NCBI GenBank assembly: GCA_016711875.1 | Contig: JADJSD010000001.1 | Span: 1 to 64,000 of the forward strand | Source of the DNA: Betaproteobacteria bacterium | GTDB taxonomy: Bacteria; Pseudomonadota; Gammaproteobacteria; Burkholderiales; Usitatibacteraceae | Direction: 5' to 3' | Length of the DNA stretch: 64,000 nt | In this document: one piece after another, positions 27,599 through 34,448 of the stretch | Layout of the letters: every line of letters begins with the position of its first letter | How positions within the stretch are numbered: the stretch's first letter is position 1 | Notes under the pieces: generated by a model | Databases searched by the model: none | What the model was told of the DNA's origin: nothing | Seen by the model: only the letters and a program-made list of their open reading frames with translations | Made by a program: the position numbers and the translations under genes

Positions 27599-28636
27599 TC
27601 AGCCCGCGAAGCGCCAGGCGAGCCGTTCGCCCGCGCGAAGGGGCACCACCGATTCGGCGCCGAAGGGATACGACGCCGGCACTTCCCAGGCCGACTTCTC
27701 GATCGTCACCGTGCCGCGGTTCTCCGGCAGGCCGTAGAACGCCGGGCCGAAGCGGCTCGAGAATCCCTCGAGCTTCGCCAACGCGCCCACCTGCTCGAAC
27801 ACCTCGCAATAGAGTTCCATCGCCGCGTGCGCCGTGTACAGGCCCGCCGAGCCGCAGCACGATTCCTTGGCCCCCTGCGTGTGCGGAGCCGTGTCCGTGC
27901 CAAGAAAGAATTTGGGATTTCCCGACACGGCCGCCTGCACCAACGCGACGCGATGCTCCTCGCGCTTGAGGACGGGCAGGCAATAGTGGTGCGGCCGGAT
28001 GCCGCCCGCGAAGATCGCGTTGCGGTTGAGCAGCAGGTGGTGCGCGGTGAGGGTCGCCGCCACGTTCGCGGGCGCCGCCGCCACGAACTGCGCCGCCTGC
28101 CTCGTCGTGATGTGCTCGAGCACGATGCGAAGCCGAGCGTGCCGCTTCACCAGCGGCGCGAGCACGGTCTCGATGAACACCGCCTCGCGATCGAAGATGT
28201 CCACCCCCGGATCCGTCACCTCCCCATGGACCAGCAGCGGGAGGCCCGCGTCGGACATCGCGGCGAACACGGCGTCGCACTTCGCGATGTCGGTCACGCC
28301 GGAATCCGAGTTCGTCGTCGCACCGGCCGGGTAGTACTTCACCGCCTTCACGAACCCGGAAGACTTCGCCTTCGCGATCTCGTCCGGCGACGTCCGATCC
28401 GTGAGATAGAGCGTCATCAGCGGTTCGAACATGGAACCCGGAGGCAATGCCGCGAGGATGCGGTCGCGATACGCACCCGCCTGTTCCACCGTCACCACGG
28501 GCGGCTTGAGATTCGGCATGACGATCGCACGACCGAATTGGGCGGCGGTGGCGCCGACGACGGAGCGCATCGCCTCGCCATCGCGGAAGTGGACGTGCCA
28601 GTCGTCGGGACGGATGAGGGTGATCGTGTCGGCCAT
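27599..28636 (-). CDS. pyrC: Dihydroorotase PyrC
   Basis: PyrC closes carbamoyl aspartate to dihydroorotate in pyrimidine synthesis. The 345-residue length is that of the class II (E. coli type) enzyme. Metal-site motifs are seen: DDWHVHFRDG (HxH), the carboxylated-lysine region VKAVKYYPAGATTNS, LVHGEV, LEHITT and FLGTDTAPH with the catalytic Asp. The ATG lies only 9 bases after a perfect TATAAT on the same strand and has no Shine-Dalgarno, so the message may be leaderless. It is followed by the DUF3025 gene. Confidence 0.96.
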   Translation of the reverse strand: MADTITLIRPDDWHVHFRDGEAMRSVVGATAAQFGRAIVMPNLKPPVVTVEQAGAYRDRILAALPPGSMFEPLMTLYLTDRTSPDEIAKAKSSGFVKAVKYYPAGATTNSDSGVTDIAKCDAVFAAMSDAGLPLLVHGEVTDPGVDIFDREAVFIETVLAPLVKRHARLRIVLEHITTRQAAQFVAAAPANVAATLTAHHLLLNRNAIFAGGIRPHHYCLPVLKREEHRVALVQAAVSGNPKFFLGTDTAPHTQGAKESCCGSAGLYTAHAAMELYCEVFEQVGALAKLEGFSSRFGPAFYGLPENRGTVTIEKSAWEVPASYPFGAESVVPLRAGERLAWRFAG

Positions 28637-28645
28637 GGTGGTCGA

Positions 28646-28651
28646 ATTATA
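28646..28651 (-). promoter_or_regulatory. Perfect -10 hexamer (TATAAT) directly before pyrC
   Basis: The minus strand reads TATAATTCGACCACC and then the pyrC ATG. Transcription starting the usual 5-9 bases after the hexamer would leave a leader of 0-4 bases. The -35 region (CGAATC at 17-bp spacing) is weak. Confidence 0.6.
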
Positions 28652-28732
28652 GCGGTCGGGACGTTGGCGATTCGCGGATGCCGTGCGGGGAGGCTCGCGG
28701 TTGCAGCCAAGCGGTGCTGGCCGTTGCAGTGA

Positions 28733-28940
28733 GGGGAGGCTGGCGGTTGCGGCATGCGAAACCTGGGCGCTGCACCCGTGGCTGCTTCTGGCGGGTGCCC
28801 GGCTTTTTCGGGCCAGTCAACACACGACAGGCCCGAAAAAGCCACCCGCAACAGGGCTGGGCACGGCTTCGCCTTACTCCCACCCCAATGATCGCAGCCG
28901 CAGCGCCAAGGTTTCGCATGCCGCAACCGCCAGCCTCCCC
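28733..28940 (+). repeat. Structured palindromic element, copy 1
   Basis: About 208 bp. The two ends (28733-28773 and 28900-28940) are inverted copies over 41 bp with a single mismatch. Inside are a long hairpin with arms GGCTTTTTCGGGCC / GGCCCGAAAAAGCC around 28801-28842, itself enclosed by GCGGGTG / CACCCGC, and a second GC-rich hairpin near 28853-28886. The central 150 bp are about 90% identical to copy 2 on the other strand, but the outer 30 bp of the arms are unrelated to those of copy 2. Left of it, 28687-28704 repeats the start of the arm (GGGGAGGCT.GCGGTTGC). No open frame inside looks coding. Confidence 0.85.
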
Positions 28941-29141
28941 GAAGCGCCGTGCCGGTGCGAGCAGGTGGTCGGCACTCATCGGCGCTCGTGGGGACCGATC
29001 GGCCGCCATACGACCGCACGGGCTGGAAGTTGGGTAACAAGGCGCAGCCGTCGGCGCCGCGATGGGGATGGGGTGGAATGTTGGAAGCGCCATCGCAGCC
29101 CGAGAGAGGGGGGTAGATGGTGGAAGCACCACCGCTGGCCG
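28941..29141. other. Non-coding spacer between the two palindromic elements
   Basis: These 201 bp lie between inverted copies 1 and 2. They contain no credible gene on either strand. Short direct repeats (GGTGGAA near 29071 and 29118) and purine-rich tracts (GAGAGAGGGGGGTAGATGG near 29102) are present. The tract could be the remains of further element arms, but nothing can be assigned. Confidence 0.5.
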
Positions 29142-29350
29142 AAGGCGACCGGGGGTAAAGGCGATCGGATCCTTGGCGCTGCGGCTGCGATTTTTGGGGT
29201 GGGGAAAAGGCGTAGCCGTACCCACCCCTGTTGCGGGTGGTTTTTTCGGGCCTGACGTGTGTTGTCTGGCCCGAAAAAACCGGGCACCCGCAAGATGCAG
29301 CCAAGGGTGCAGCGCCCAGGATCCGATCGCCTTTACCCCCGGTCGCCCTT
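29142..29350 (-). repeat. Structured palindromic element, copy 2 (inverted)
   Basis: This is the reverse-oriented partner of copy 1. Its outer arms (about 29144-29182 and 29309-29348) pair over about 38 bp with one mismatch, at the same place as the mismatch of copy 1. The right arm contains the last codons and the stop of rsmI (GGCGACCGGGGGTAA on the minus strand), so the left arm is an inverted copy of the gene end. Within the core, hairpin bases differ from copy 1 in compensating pairs (GTC/GAC against GAC/GTC; C-G against T-A), which keeps the stems intact. Confidence 0.85.
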
Positions 29351-30229
29351 CCCTTTCGCTATCGCCTTCGCTTTCGAACTCGAACTCGAATCACCGCCAT
29401 CGCCCGCCTTGAGCGCCAGCGCCGCCTGGTAGAGCTCGCTCCGGTTGACGCCGGTGATCTTCGACGCGAGCGCCGCCGCCTGCTTGACCGACAGCTCCTC
29501 GAGCAGCACGCCGAGCACCTTGCCGGCATCCACGGCCGGGCCGGTCTCGACCGCTCGCGCCTCGACGACGAGGACGAACTCGCCGCGCGAGCGGTTCTCG
29601 TCGGCGCGCACCCAGTCGACGGCAGCGGCAAGGGGAACGCGGGTGATCGTCTCGAAACGCTTGGTGAGTTCGCGGCAAACGACGACATTGCGATCGCCAA
29701 GCGCCGCGTGCAGGTCGGCGAGCGTGTCCTCGATGCGATGCGGCGATTCGAAGAGCGCGATGGCCCAGGGCCCGGCGGCGAGATCGGCGAGGCGGCGCTT
29801 GCGATCGGCCCCCTTCGCGGGAAGGAAACCGGCGAAGACGACGCCCTCGGCCGCGATGCCGCTCGCCGAGAGCGCCGTGGTGAGCGCGCTGGCGCCGGGA
29901 ATGGGGATGACCGGGAAACCCTCCGCACGGACGCGATCGACGAGATGCGAGCCGGGGTCGCTCACCGCGGGCGTTCCCGCGTCGCTCACCAGGGCCACCG
30001 CCTTGCCTTCGCCCAGCAACCGCAGGATCGACTCGCTCGCGGCCCGCTCGTTGTGCTCGCGCACGGAGACGAGTTTCGCCCCGATCGCGAAGTGCGAGAG
30101 TAGCCCCTGCGTGACCCGGGTGTCCTCGGCGGCGATGACGTCGGCGTCCCGCAGGACCTCGAGCGCGCGGGCGGTGATGTCCCCGAGGTTCCCGATGGGG
30201 GTGGCCACCACATATAATCCCGAGGGCAA
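29333..30229 (-). CDS. rsmI: 16S rRNA 2'-O-ribose C1402 methyltransferase RsmI
   Basis: RsmI methylates the 2'-OH of C1402, the same nucleotide as RsmH in this window. No ATG is near the conserved start; the TTG at 30229 (LPSGLYVVATPIGNLGD) is the best choice and gives 298 residues, near the usual length. Blocks seen are TPIGNLGDIT, AAEDTRVTQGLLSHF, VALVSDAGTPAVSDPG, IPIPGASALTTALSASG and FYESPHR-like LFESPHRIEDTL. The final 23 residues are a low-complexity Gly/Ser/Lys tail (GDGGDSSSSSKAKAIAKGKG) that runs into the arm of element copy 2. It is divergent from lpoA. Confidence 0.93.
   Translation of the reverse strand: MPSGLYVVATPIGNLGDITARALEVLRDADVIAAEDTRVTQGLLSHFAIGAKLVSVREHNERAASESILRLLGEGKAVALVSDAGTPAVSDPGSHLVDRVRAEGFPVIPIPGASALTTALSASGIAAEGVVFAGFLPAKGADRKRRLADLAAGPWAIALFESPHRIEDTLADLHAALGDRNVVVCRELTKRFETITRVPLAAAVDWVRADENRSRGEFVLVVEARAVETGPAVDAGKVLGVLLEELSVKQAAALASKITGVNRSELYQAALALKAGDGGDSSSSSKAKAIAKGKGDRG
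30213..30218 (+). promoter_or_regulatory. Perfect -10 hexamer (TATAAT) for lpoA-yraN-diaA-dolP
   Basis: The + strand reads CACATATAATCCCG with a perfect TATAAT, about 55 bp before the proposed lpoA start. A weak TTCCCG lies 18 bp upstream as possible -35. It sits inside the first codons of rsmI on the other strand, so both genes share this short region. Confidence 0.55.
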
Positions 30230-30272
30230 CGACGCCGCGCGGCCTTCCGCTGCCGGCGAACCGGAGTTGCTC

Positions 30273-31477
30273 TTGCCTTCCTCCTTCGCGCGCCTCACCG
30301 CCGTTCTCCTCGCCGCGCTTCTCGCGGCTGCCCCGGCATTCTCGGCCGACCCGCCCCGCGAGACAACTTCGCAGCCCGGGTTCGCGCCCTCGACGGTCGT
30401 GACGCCGATGCGCGACGCGCCCCCGGCACCGCCTTCGCCCGCCGACAATCCGTCCGCGGCCGGTGACAAGCCCGCCCCGGCGGCAAAGGCGCCCATTGCC
30501 GAGGGTCCCGCGCCGCACGTCGCGCTCATCCTGCCGACCGCCTCGCCCCTGCTGGGTCGCGTGGCCGATTCGGTGCGGCTCGGGTTCTTCGCGGCGGCCG
30601 AGGTGGCGGGCAGGAATGCCGTGCCCGTTCGCGTCTATTCGACCGCGGACGACGGCGCGAGCGCGATCGCCGCCTGCCAGAAGGCGCAGCGCGACGGTGC
30701 GGTGCTCGTGGTCGCGGGCCTCACGCGTGACGGCGCGACGGGCCTGTCACGCAGCGACTGCCCGCGCCAGCCGACGCTCGTGCTCAACCAGCCGCAGGAT
30801 CCGGACCTGCCGGCGCGCATGTACGCGATCTCCCTCGCCGCCGAGCAGGAGGCCCGCCAGGCCGCGCTCATGGCGGTGAACGACGGGTGGACGCAGGCCA
30901 TCGTGATCGCCTCGCCCTCGCCGCTCGCCAAGCGCGTCCAGGAGGCCTTCGAGAAGGAGTGGGGCCGGGCGGCCGGGGAGGTCCGCCGCGTCCCCTTCGC
31001 CGGGGGGCCGGACGACGCACCCGCCATCAAGGAACGGATCGCCTCGCTCAAGGGCGACATGGTCTTCCTCGCCCTCGACGCGACCGCCACGCGCGCGGTG
31101 CGGCCGTACATTTCCGGATCGTTCCCGATCTATGCGACCTCGCTTTCCGTGGACCCGCGAGCCGAGCCGACTGTCAACGTGGACCTGGAGGGCGTGCGTT
31201 ATGTGGACATGCCCTGGTTCGTCCAACCCGACCATCCCGCCGTGATGGTCTACCCCCAGCCCTCCACGCCCATGGCGGTGGAGCAGGAGCGGCTCTACGC
31301 CCTGGGCATCGACGCGTACCGTCTCGCCCTGCTGCTGCTCAAGCCCGATCCGAAGGGCATTCGCCTCGACGGCGTCACGGGCCGCATCTCGCTCGGCGCG
31401 GACCGCCATTTTCCCGCACCCTCGTGCCCGCCGGTTTCGACGCCGGGCGCGCGGTGGCCACCGGCCCCGCGCCGTGA
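30273..31477 (+). pseudogene. lpoA: LpoA/LppC-family penicillin-binding protein activator, frame broken near the end
   Basis: LpoA-type proteins activate the synthase PBP1A; the fold is that of periplasmic ligand-binding proteins. The start is taken as TTG 30273, with GGAG 6 bases before, giving a signal peptide (FARLTAVLLAALLAAAPAFSA) but no lipobox cysteine. The domain begins HVALILPTASPLLGRVADSVRLGF and includes VEQERLYALGIDAYRLALLL. At 31409-31412 the frame breaks: up to DRHF it is in one frame, then SRTLVPAGFDAGRAVATGPAP and the stop are in another. One missing T in the TTTT run explains this and gives 401 residues. The stop overlaps yraN in a GTGA, as expected for the intact gene. Confidence 0.82.
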
Positions 31478-31848
31478 CCGCGACGCCCCGCCCTTCCGCC
31501 CGGGACAGCGGTCTCGCGGCGGAGGAGGCGGCCGCCCGCTTCCTGGAATCCCGCGGTCTCGCGATCGTCGCGCGCAACTACCGCACGCGCTTCGGCGAGG
31601 TCGATCTCGTCGCGCGCGAAGGCGCGACCCTCGTCTTCGTGGAGGTGCGCAAGCGCTCCTGGCGCGCCTGGGGCGGCGCGGCGGCGAGCGTCGATGCCCG
31701 CAAGCAGTCCCGCCTGGTCGCCGCCGCCCGACACTATCTCGCGCGGCTCGGTGCGGAACCTGCGTGCCGGTTCGATGTCGTTACGTGGGACGGCGATCCG
31801 GGGCCACCAGGCTGGATCCGCGGCGCCTTCGACCTCACCGGGCGCTAG
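31474..31848 (+). CDS. yraN: YraN/UPF0102-family nuclease-fold protein
   Basis: The 124-residue protein matches UPF0102: GLAAEEAAARFLESRGLAIVARNYRTRFGEVDLVAREGATLVFVEVRKRS carries the Glu/Asp/ExK pattern of a restriction-endonuclease-like core (E in GLAAEE, D in GEVDLV, EVRKR). It is small, cytoplasmic and of unknown exact role. The start is a GTG overlapping the lpoA stop. The position between lpoA and diaA is the conserved one (yraM-yraN-diaA-yraP in E. coli). Confidence 0.93.
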   Translation: MTATPRPSARDSGLAAEEAAARFLESRGLAIVARNYRTRFGEVDLVAREGATLVFVEVRKRSWRAWGGAAASVDARKQSRLVAAARHYLARLGAEPACRFDVVTWDGDPGPPGWIRGAFDLTGR

Positions 31849-31885
31849 AATGGCGGCCACGGCCCGACACCTGACGAACAAGAAC

Positions 31886-32479
31886 ATGGACCTCACCGCA
31901 CTCGTCCGCTCCCATTTCGAGGACGCCATCGCGCTCAAGCGGCAGATGAGCGACACGATGGCTCCCGCCCTCGCCCGTGCCGGCGAAGCCCTCGCGCGCT
32001 CGCTGCGCGAAGGCCACAAGGCGCTCGCGTGCGGCAACGGCGGCTCGGCGGCCGATTGCCAGCATTTCGCGGCCGAGATGGTCGGGCGCTTCGAGCGGGA
32101 GCGGCCCAGCCTGCCCGCCATCGCCCTCACCGTCGACTCCTCCGCCCTCACGGCCATCGGCAACGATTACGGCTTCGACCACGTCTTCTCGCGCCAGGTG
32201 CTCGGCCTCGGGAACCCGGGCGACATCCTCGTCGCGATCTCCACCTCGGGAAACTCGAAGAACGTCATCGAGGCCATGAAGGCCGCGAAGGCGAAGGGCC
32301 TCGCCGTCATCGCCCTCACCGGCCGCGACGGCGGCGCCATGGCGAAGATGCTCGGCCCCGAAGACCACCACCTGAACGTCGCGCACCCGCGCACCATGCG
32401 CATCCAGGAAGTGCACATCCTCGCCCTGCACTGCCTGTGCGACGTCGTCGACCAAGTCCTTCACGGAGAACAAAAATGA
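31886..32479 (+). CDS. diaA: SIS-domain protein, DiaA/GmhA type
   Basis: The start is the ATG at 31886 (MDLTALVRSHFEDAI); the frame upstream is the yraN shadow. The 197 residues form one SIS domain, with ACGNGGSAADCQHFAAEMVGRFERERPSLPAIAL, ISTSGNSKNVIEAM and the C-terminal HPRTMRIQEVHILALHCLCDVVD. DiaA binds DnaA to help replication initiation, GmhA isomerises sedoheptulose 7-phosphate; the two are close paralogs. I favour DiaA from the lpoA-yraN-diaA-dolP order, but a phosphoheptose isomerase is possible because residues such as LTVDSSALTAIGNDYGFD resemble GmhA. Confidence 0.85.
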   Translation: MDLTALVRSHFEDAIALKRQMSDTMAPALARAGEALARSLREGHKALACGNGGSAADCQHFAAEMVGRFERERPSLPAIALTVDSSALTAIGNDYGFDHVFSRQVLGLGNPGDILVAISTSGNSKNVIEAMKAAKAKGLAVIALTGRDGGAMAKMLGPEDHHLNVAHPRTMRIQEVHILALHCLCDVVDQVLHGEQK

Positions 32480-33048
32480 AGCGCTACCTGCCCGCCCTCG
32501 CCCTCGTCCTCGCCCTGCCCGCCCTCCAGGGCTGCATCGGGGTCGCCGTCACCGGGGCCGCCGCCGGCGTCATGATGATCGACGACCGCCGTACCACCGG
32601 GGTGTACGTGGAGGACGAGAACATCGAATGGAAGGCGCTCGCCCTCATCACGGACCGCTACAAGGGCTCGCACGCCAACGCGACGGCCTTCAACCAGAAG
32701 GTGCTCCTCACGGGCGAGGTGCCGTCCGAGGACGTGAAGAAGGCCGTCGAGGACACGGTGAAGGGCATCCCGAGCGTGCGCGAGGTCGCCAACGAGCTCC
32801 AGGTCGCCGGCAACTCCTCGCTCGCCTCCCGCGGCAACGATTCCATCATCACCACCAACGTGAAGGCGCGCATGGTCGGCAACGGCAAGTTCTCGACCAA
32901 CCACGTGAAGGTGGTCACCGAGTCGGGCACCGTCTACCTGATGGGCCTGGTCACGCAGACGGAGGGCGACGCCGCCGTCGAGATCGCGCGTTCCACCTCG
33001 GGCGTCTCCCGCGTCGTGAAGGTCTTCGAGTACATCCCGCCGAAATAG
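32476..33048 (+). CDS. dolP: BON-domain outer membrane lipoprotein DolP
   Basis: DolP (YraP) is an outer membrane lipoprotein with two BON domains that bind anionic lipids and support envelope integrity. The start is the ATG at 32476, overlapping the diaA stop in an ATGA. The 190 residues begin with a lipoprotein signal (LALPALQGC, lipid-modified Cys near 22). BON1 covers about residues 45-115 (VLLTGEVPSEDVKKAVEDTVKGIPSVREVANEL) and BON2 about 120-190 (VKVVTESGTVYLMGLVTQTEGDAAVEIAR). It closes the lpoA-yraN-diaA-dolP set. Confidence 0.92.
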   Translation: MKRYLPALALVLALPALQGCIGVAVTGAAAGVMMIDDRRTTGVYVEDENIEWKALALITDRYKGSHANATAFNQKVLLTGEVPSEDVKKAVEDTVKGIPSVREVANELQVAGNSSLASRGNDSIITTNVKARMVGNGKFSTNHVKVVTESGTVYLMGLVTQTEGDAAVEIARSTSGVSRVVKVFEYIPPK

Positions 33049-33139
33049 GAATTCCGGGGGCGGGAGGCTGCCTCCGCAATTGCCGTGCATGTTCCATTGG
33101 CGTCGTGTCGGCAGCGACCGCCTGCGTCTTGGCGCCGAT

Positions 33140-33154
33140 CCCCGCGAAGCGGGG
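33140..33154. repeat. Small GC hairpin between dolP and the convergent membrane gene
   Basis: CCCCGC, a GAA loop and GCGGGG form a 6-bp stem in the 130-bp gap after dolP. No T-run accompanies it in either direction, so it is only a possible transcription end for these convergent genes. Confidence 0.35.
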
Positions 33155-33178
33155 CCCCTCGTCGCGTGACCTGGCGGT

Positions 33179-34417
33179 CTACCGGAACATGGCGTACGCG
33201 ATGAGAATCGCGGCCACCACCCCGGCGAAGTCGGCGACGAGGCCGAAGGGGATCGCGTAGCGCGTCTTCGTGATCCCCACGCTGCCGAAGTAGAGCGCCA
33301 CGATGTAGAACGTGGTGTCCGCCGAGCCCTGGAAGATGCAGGCCAGGCGCCCCACGAAGGAATCCACCCCGTAGGTCTTCATCGCGTCGATCATCATGGC
33401 GCGCGAGCCGCTGCCGCTGATGGGCTTCATGAGCGCCGTGGGCAGCGAGGCGACGAAATCCGTGTCGACGCCCAGCGCCCCGAAGAACCAGGCGAAGGCC
33501 GCGACGACGTACCCCAGCACGCCCGAGTTGCGCAGCACCCCGATGGCCACGAGCATGCCCACGAGGTACGGGATGATCATGAGGGCCGTCGTGATGCCGC
33601 CCTTGGCGCCCTCGATGAACGCGTCGTAGACGTTGATCTTCTTCTTCAGGCCCAGCAGCAACGCGCCGATCACGATGCCGAAGAGGACGAGGTTCGAGAA
33701 GACCTTCGAGAACACCTCCACCTGCGGCTTCGTGAGCCCGGTCGTGATGAGCCAGATGAGGGCCGCGACGAAGGCCGTGATGGTCCCGAGCCAGGCGAGC
33801 ACCACCGGGTGGAGCAGGTCGATCTTCTGCTTGAGCGCGACCACCGTCAGGCTCACGAGCGTCGCGGCGTAGGTCGCGATGAGGCAGGGGATGAAGATGT
33901 CCGCGGGGTTCGCCGCTCCCAGGATCGCCCGCTGCGCCATGATCGACAGCGGGATCAGCGTGAGCCCGGAGGTGTGCAGCACCAGGAACATGATCTGCGC
34001 GTCGCTCGCCTCCTCCTTGCGCGGGTTGATCGACTGCAGGCTTTCCATGGCCTTCAGGCCGAAGGGCGTCGCGGCGTTGTCGAGCCCCAGCAGGTTGGCC
34101 GAGAAGTTCATGACCATGTGCCCCGTGGCGGGGTGGTCCTTCGGCACGCCGGGAAAGATGCGCGAGAAGAAGGGCGAGATGAACCGGGCGATGGCGCCGA
34201 TCGCCCCGGCCTTCTCCGCGATGGCGAGGATGCCCAGCCAGAAGGTCATGACGCCCGCGAGGGGCAGCGCGATCTCCATGACCGCGATGCGCGCCGAGTC
34301 GAACATGCCGTCGACCACGCGCTTGAAGACCTCCGTGTCCCCTCCGAAGACGAACTGACCCAGCGCGGCCACGAAGCCGACGAGGAAGAAGGCCGTCCAG
34401 AAGTGGGTGAGGGTCAT
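33179..34417 (-). CDS. Nucleoside-recognition (Gate) domain membrane protein, SpmA/SpmB-like fusion
   Basis: The 412-residue protein is highly hydrophobic, with about ten membrane segments. It contains two Gate-type halves: the first with MVMNFSANLLGLDNAATPFGLKAMESLQ (about 100-127), typical of SpmA, and the second with LPTALMKPISGSGSRAMMIDAM and IFQGSADTTFYIVALYFG (about 325-380), typical of SpmB. In Bacillus these are separate spore maturation proteins; in non-sporing bacteria fused versions are thought to be transporters, but the substrate is unknown. It lies 31 bp after the oligopeptide-binding protein gene on the same strand, so it may be co-transcribed with it. Confidence 0.82.
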   Translation of the reverse strand: MTLTHFWTAFFLVGFVAALGQFVFGGDTEVFKRVVDGMFDSARIAVMEIALPLAGVMTFWLGILAIAEKAGAIGAIARFISPFFSRIFPGVPKDHPATGHMVMNFSANLLGLDNAATPFGLKAMESLQSINPRKEEASDAQIMFLVLHTSGLTLIPLSIMAQRAILGAANPADIFIPCLIATYAATLVSLTVVALKQKIDLLHPVVLAWLGTITAFVAALIWLITTGLTKPQVEVFSKVFSNLVLFGIVIGALLLGLKKKINVYDAFIEGAKGGITTALMIIPYLVGMLVAIGVLRNSGVLGYVVAAFAWFFGALGVDTDFVASLPTALMKPISGSGSRAMMIDAMKTYGVDSFVGRLACIFQGSADTTFYIVALYFGSVGITKTRYAIPFGLVADFAGVVAAILIAYAMFR

Positions 34418-34448
34418 CGACCGAAATCGGGCTCCGCCCCCGATTTCG

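Noticed and set aside
28637..29332. Small protein genes inside the palindromic region
   Set aside because: Open frames on both strands are there, but their products are Pro/Arg/Ala/Gly strings with no start signals, and the DNA shows stem covariation rather than codon-type change.
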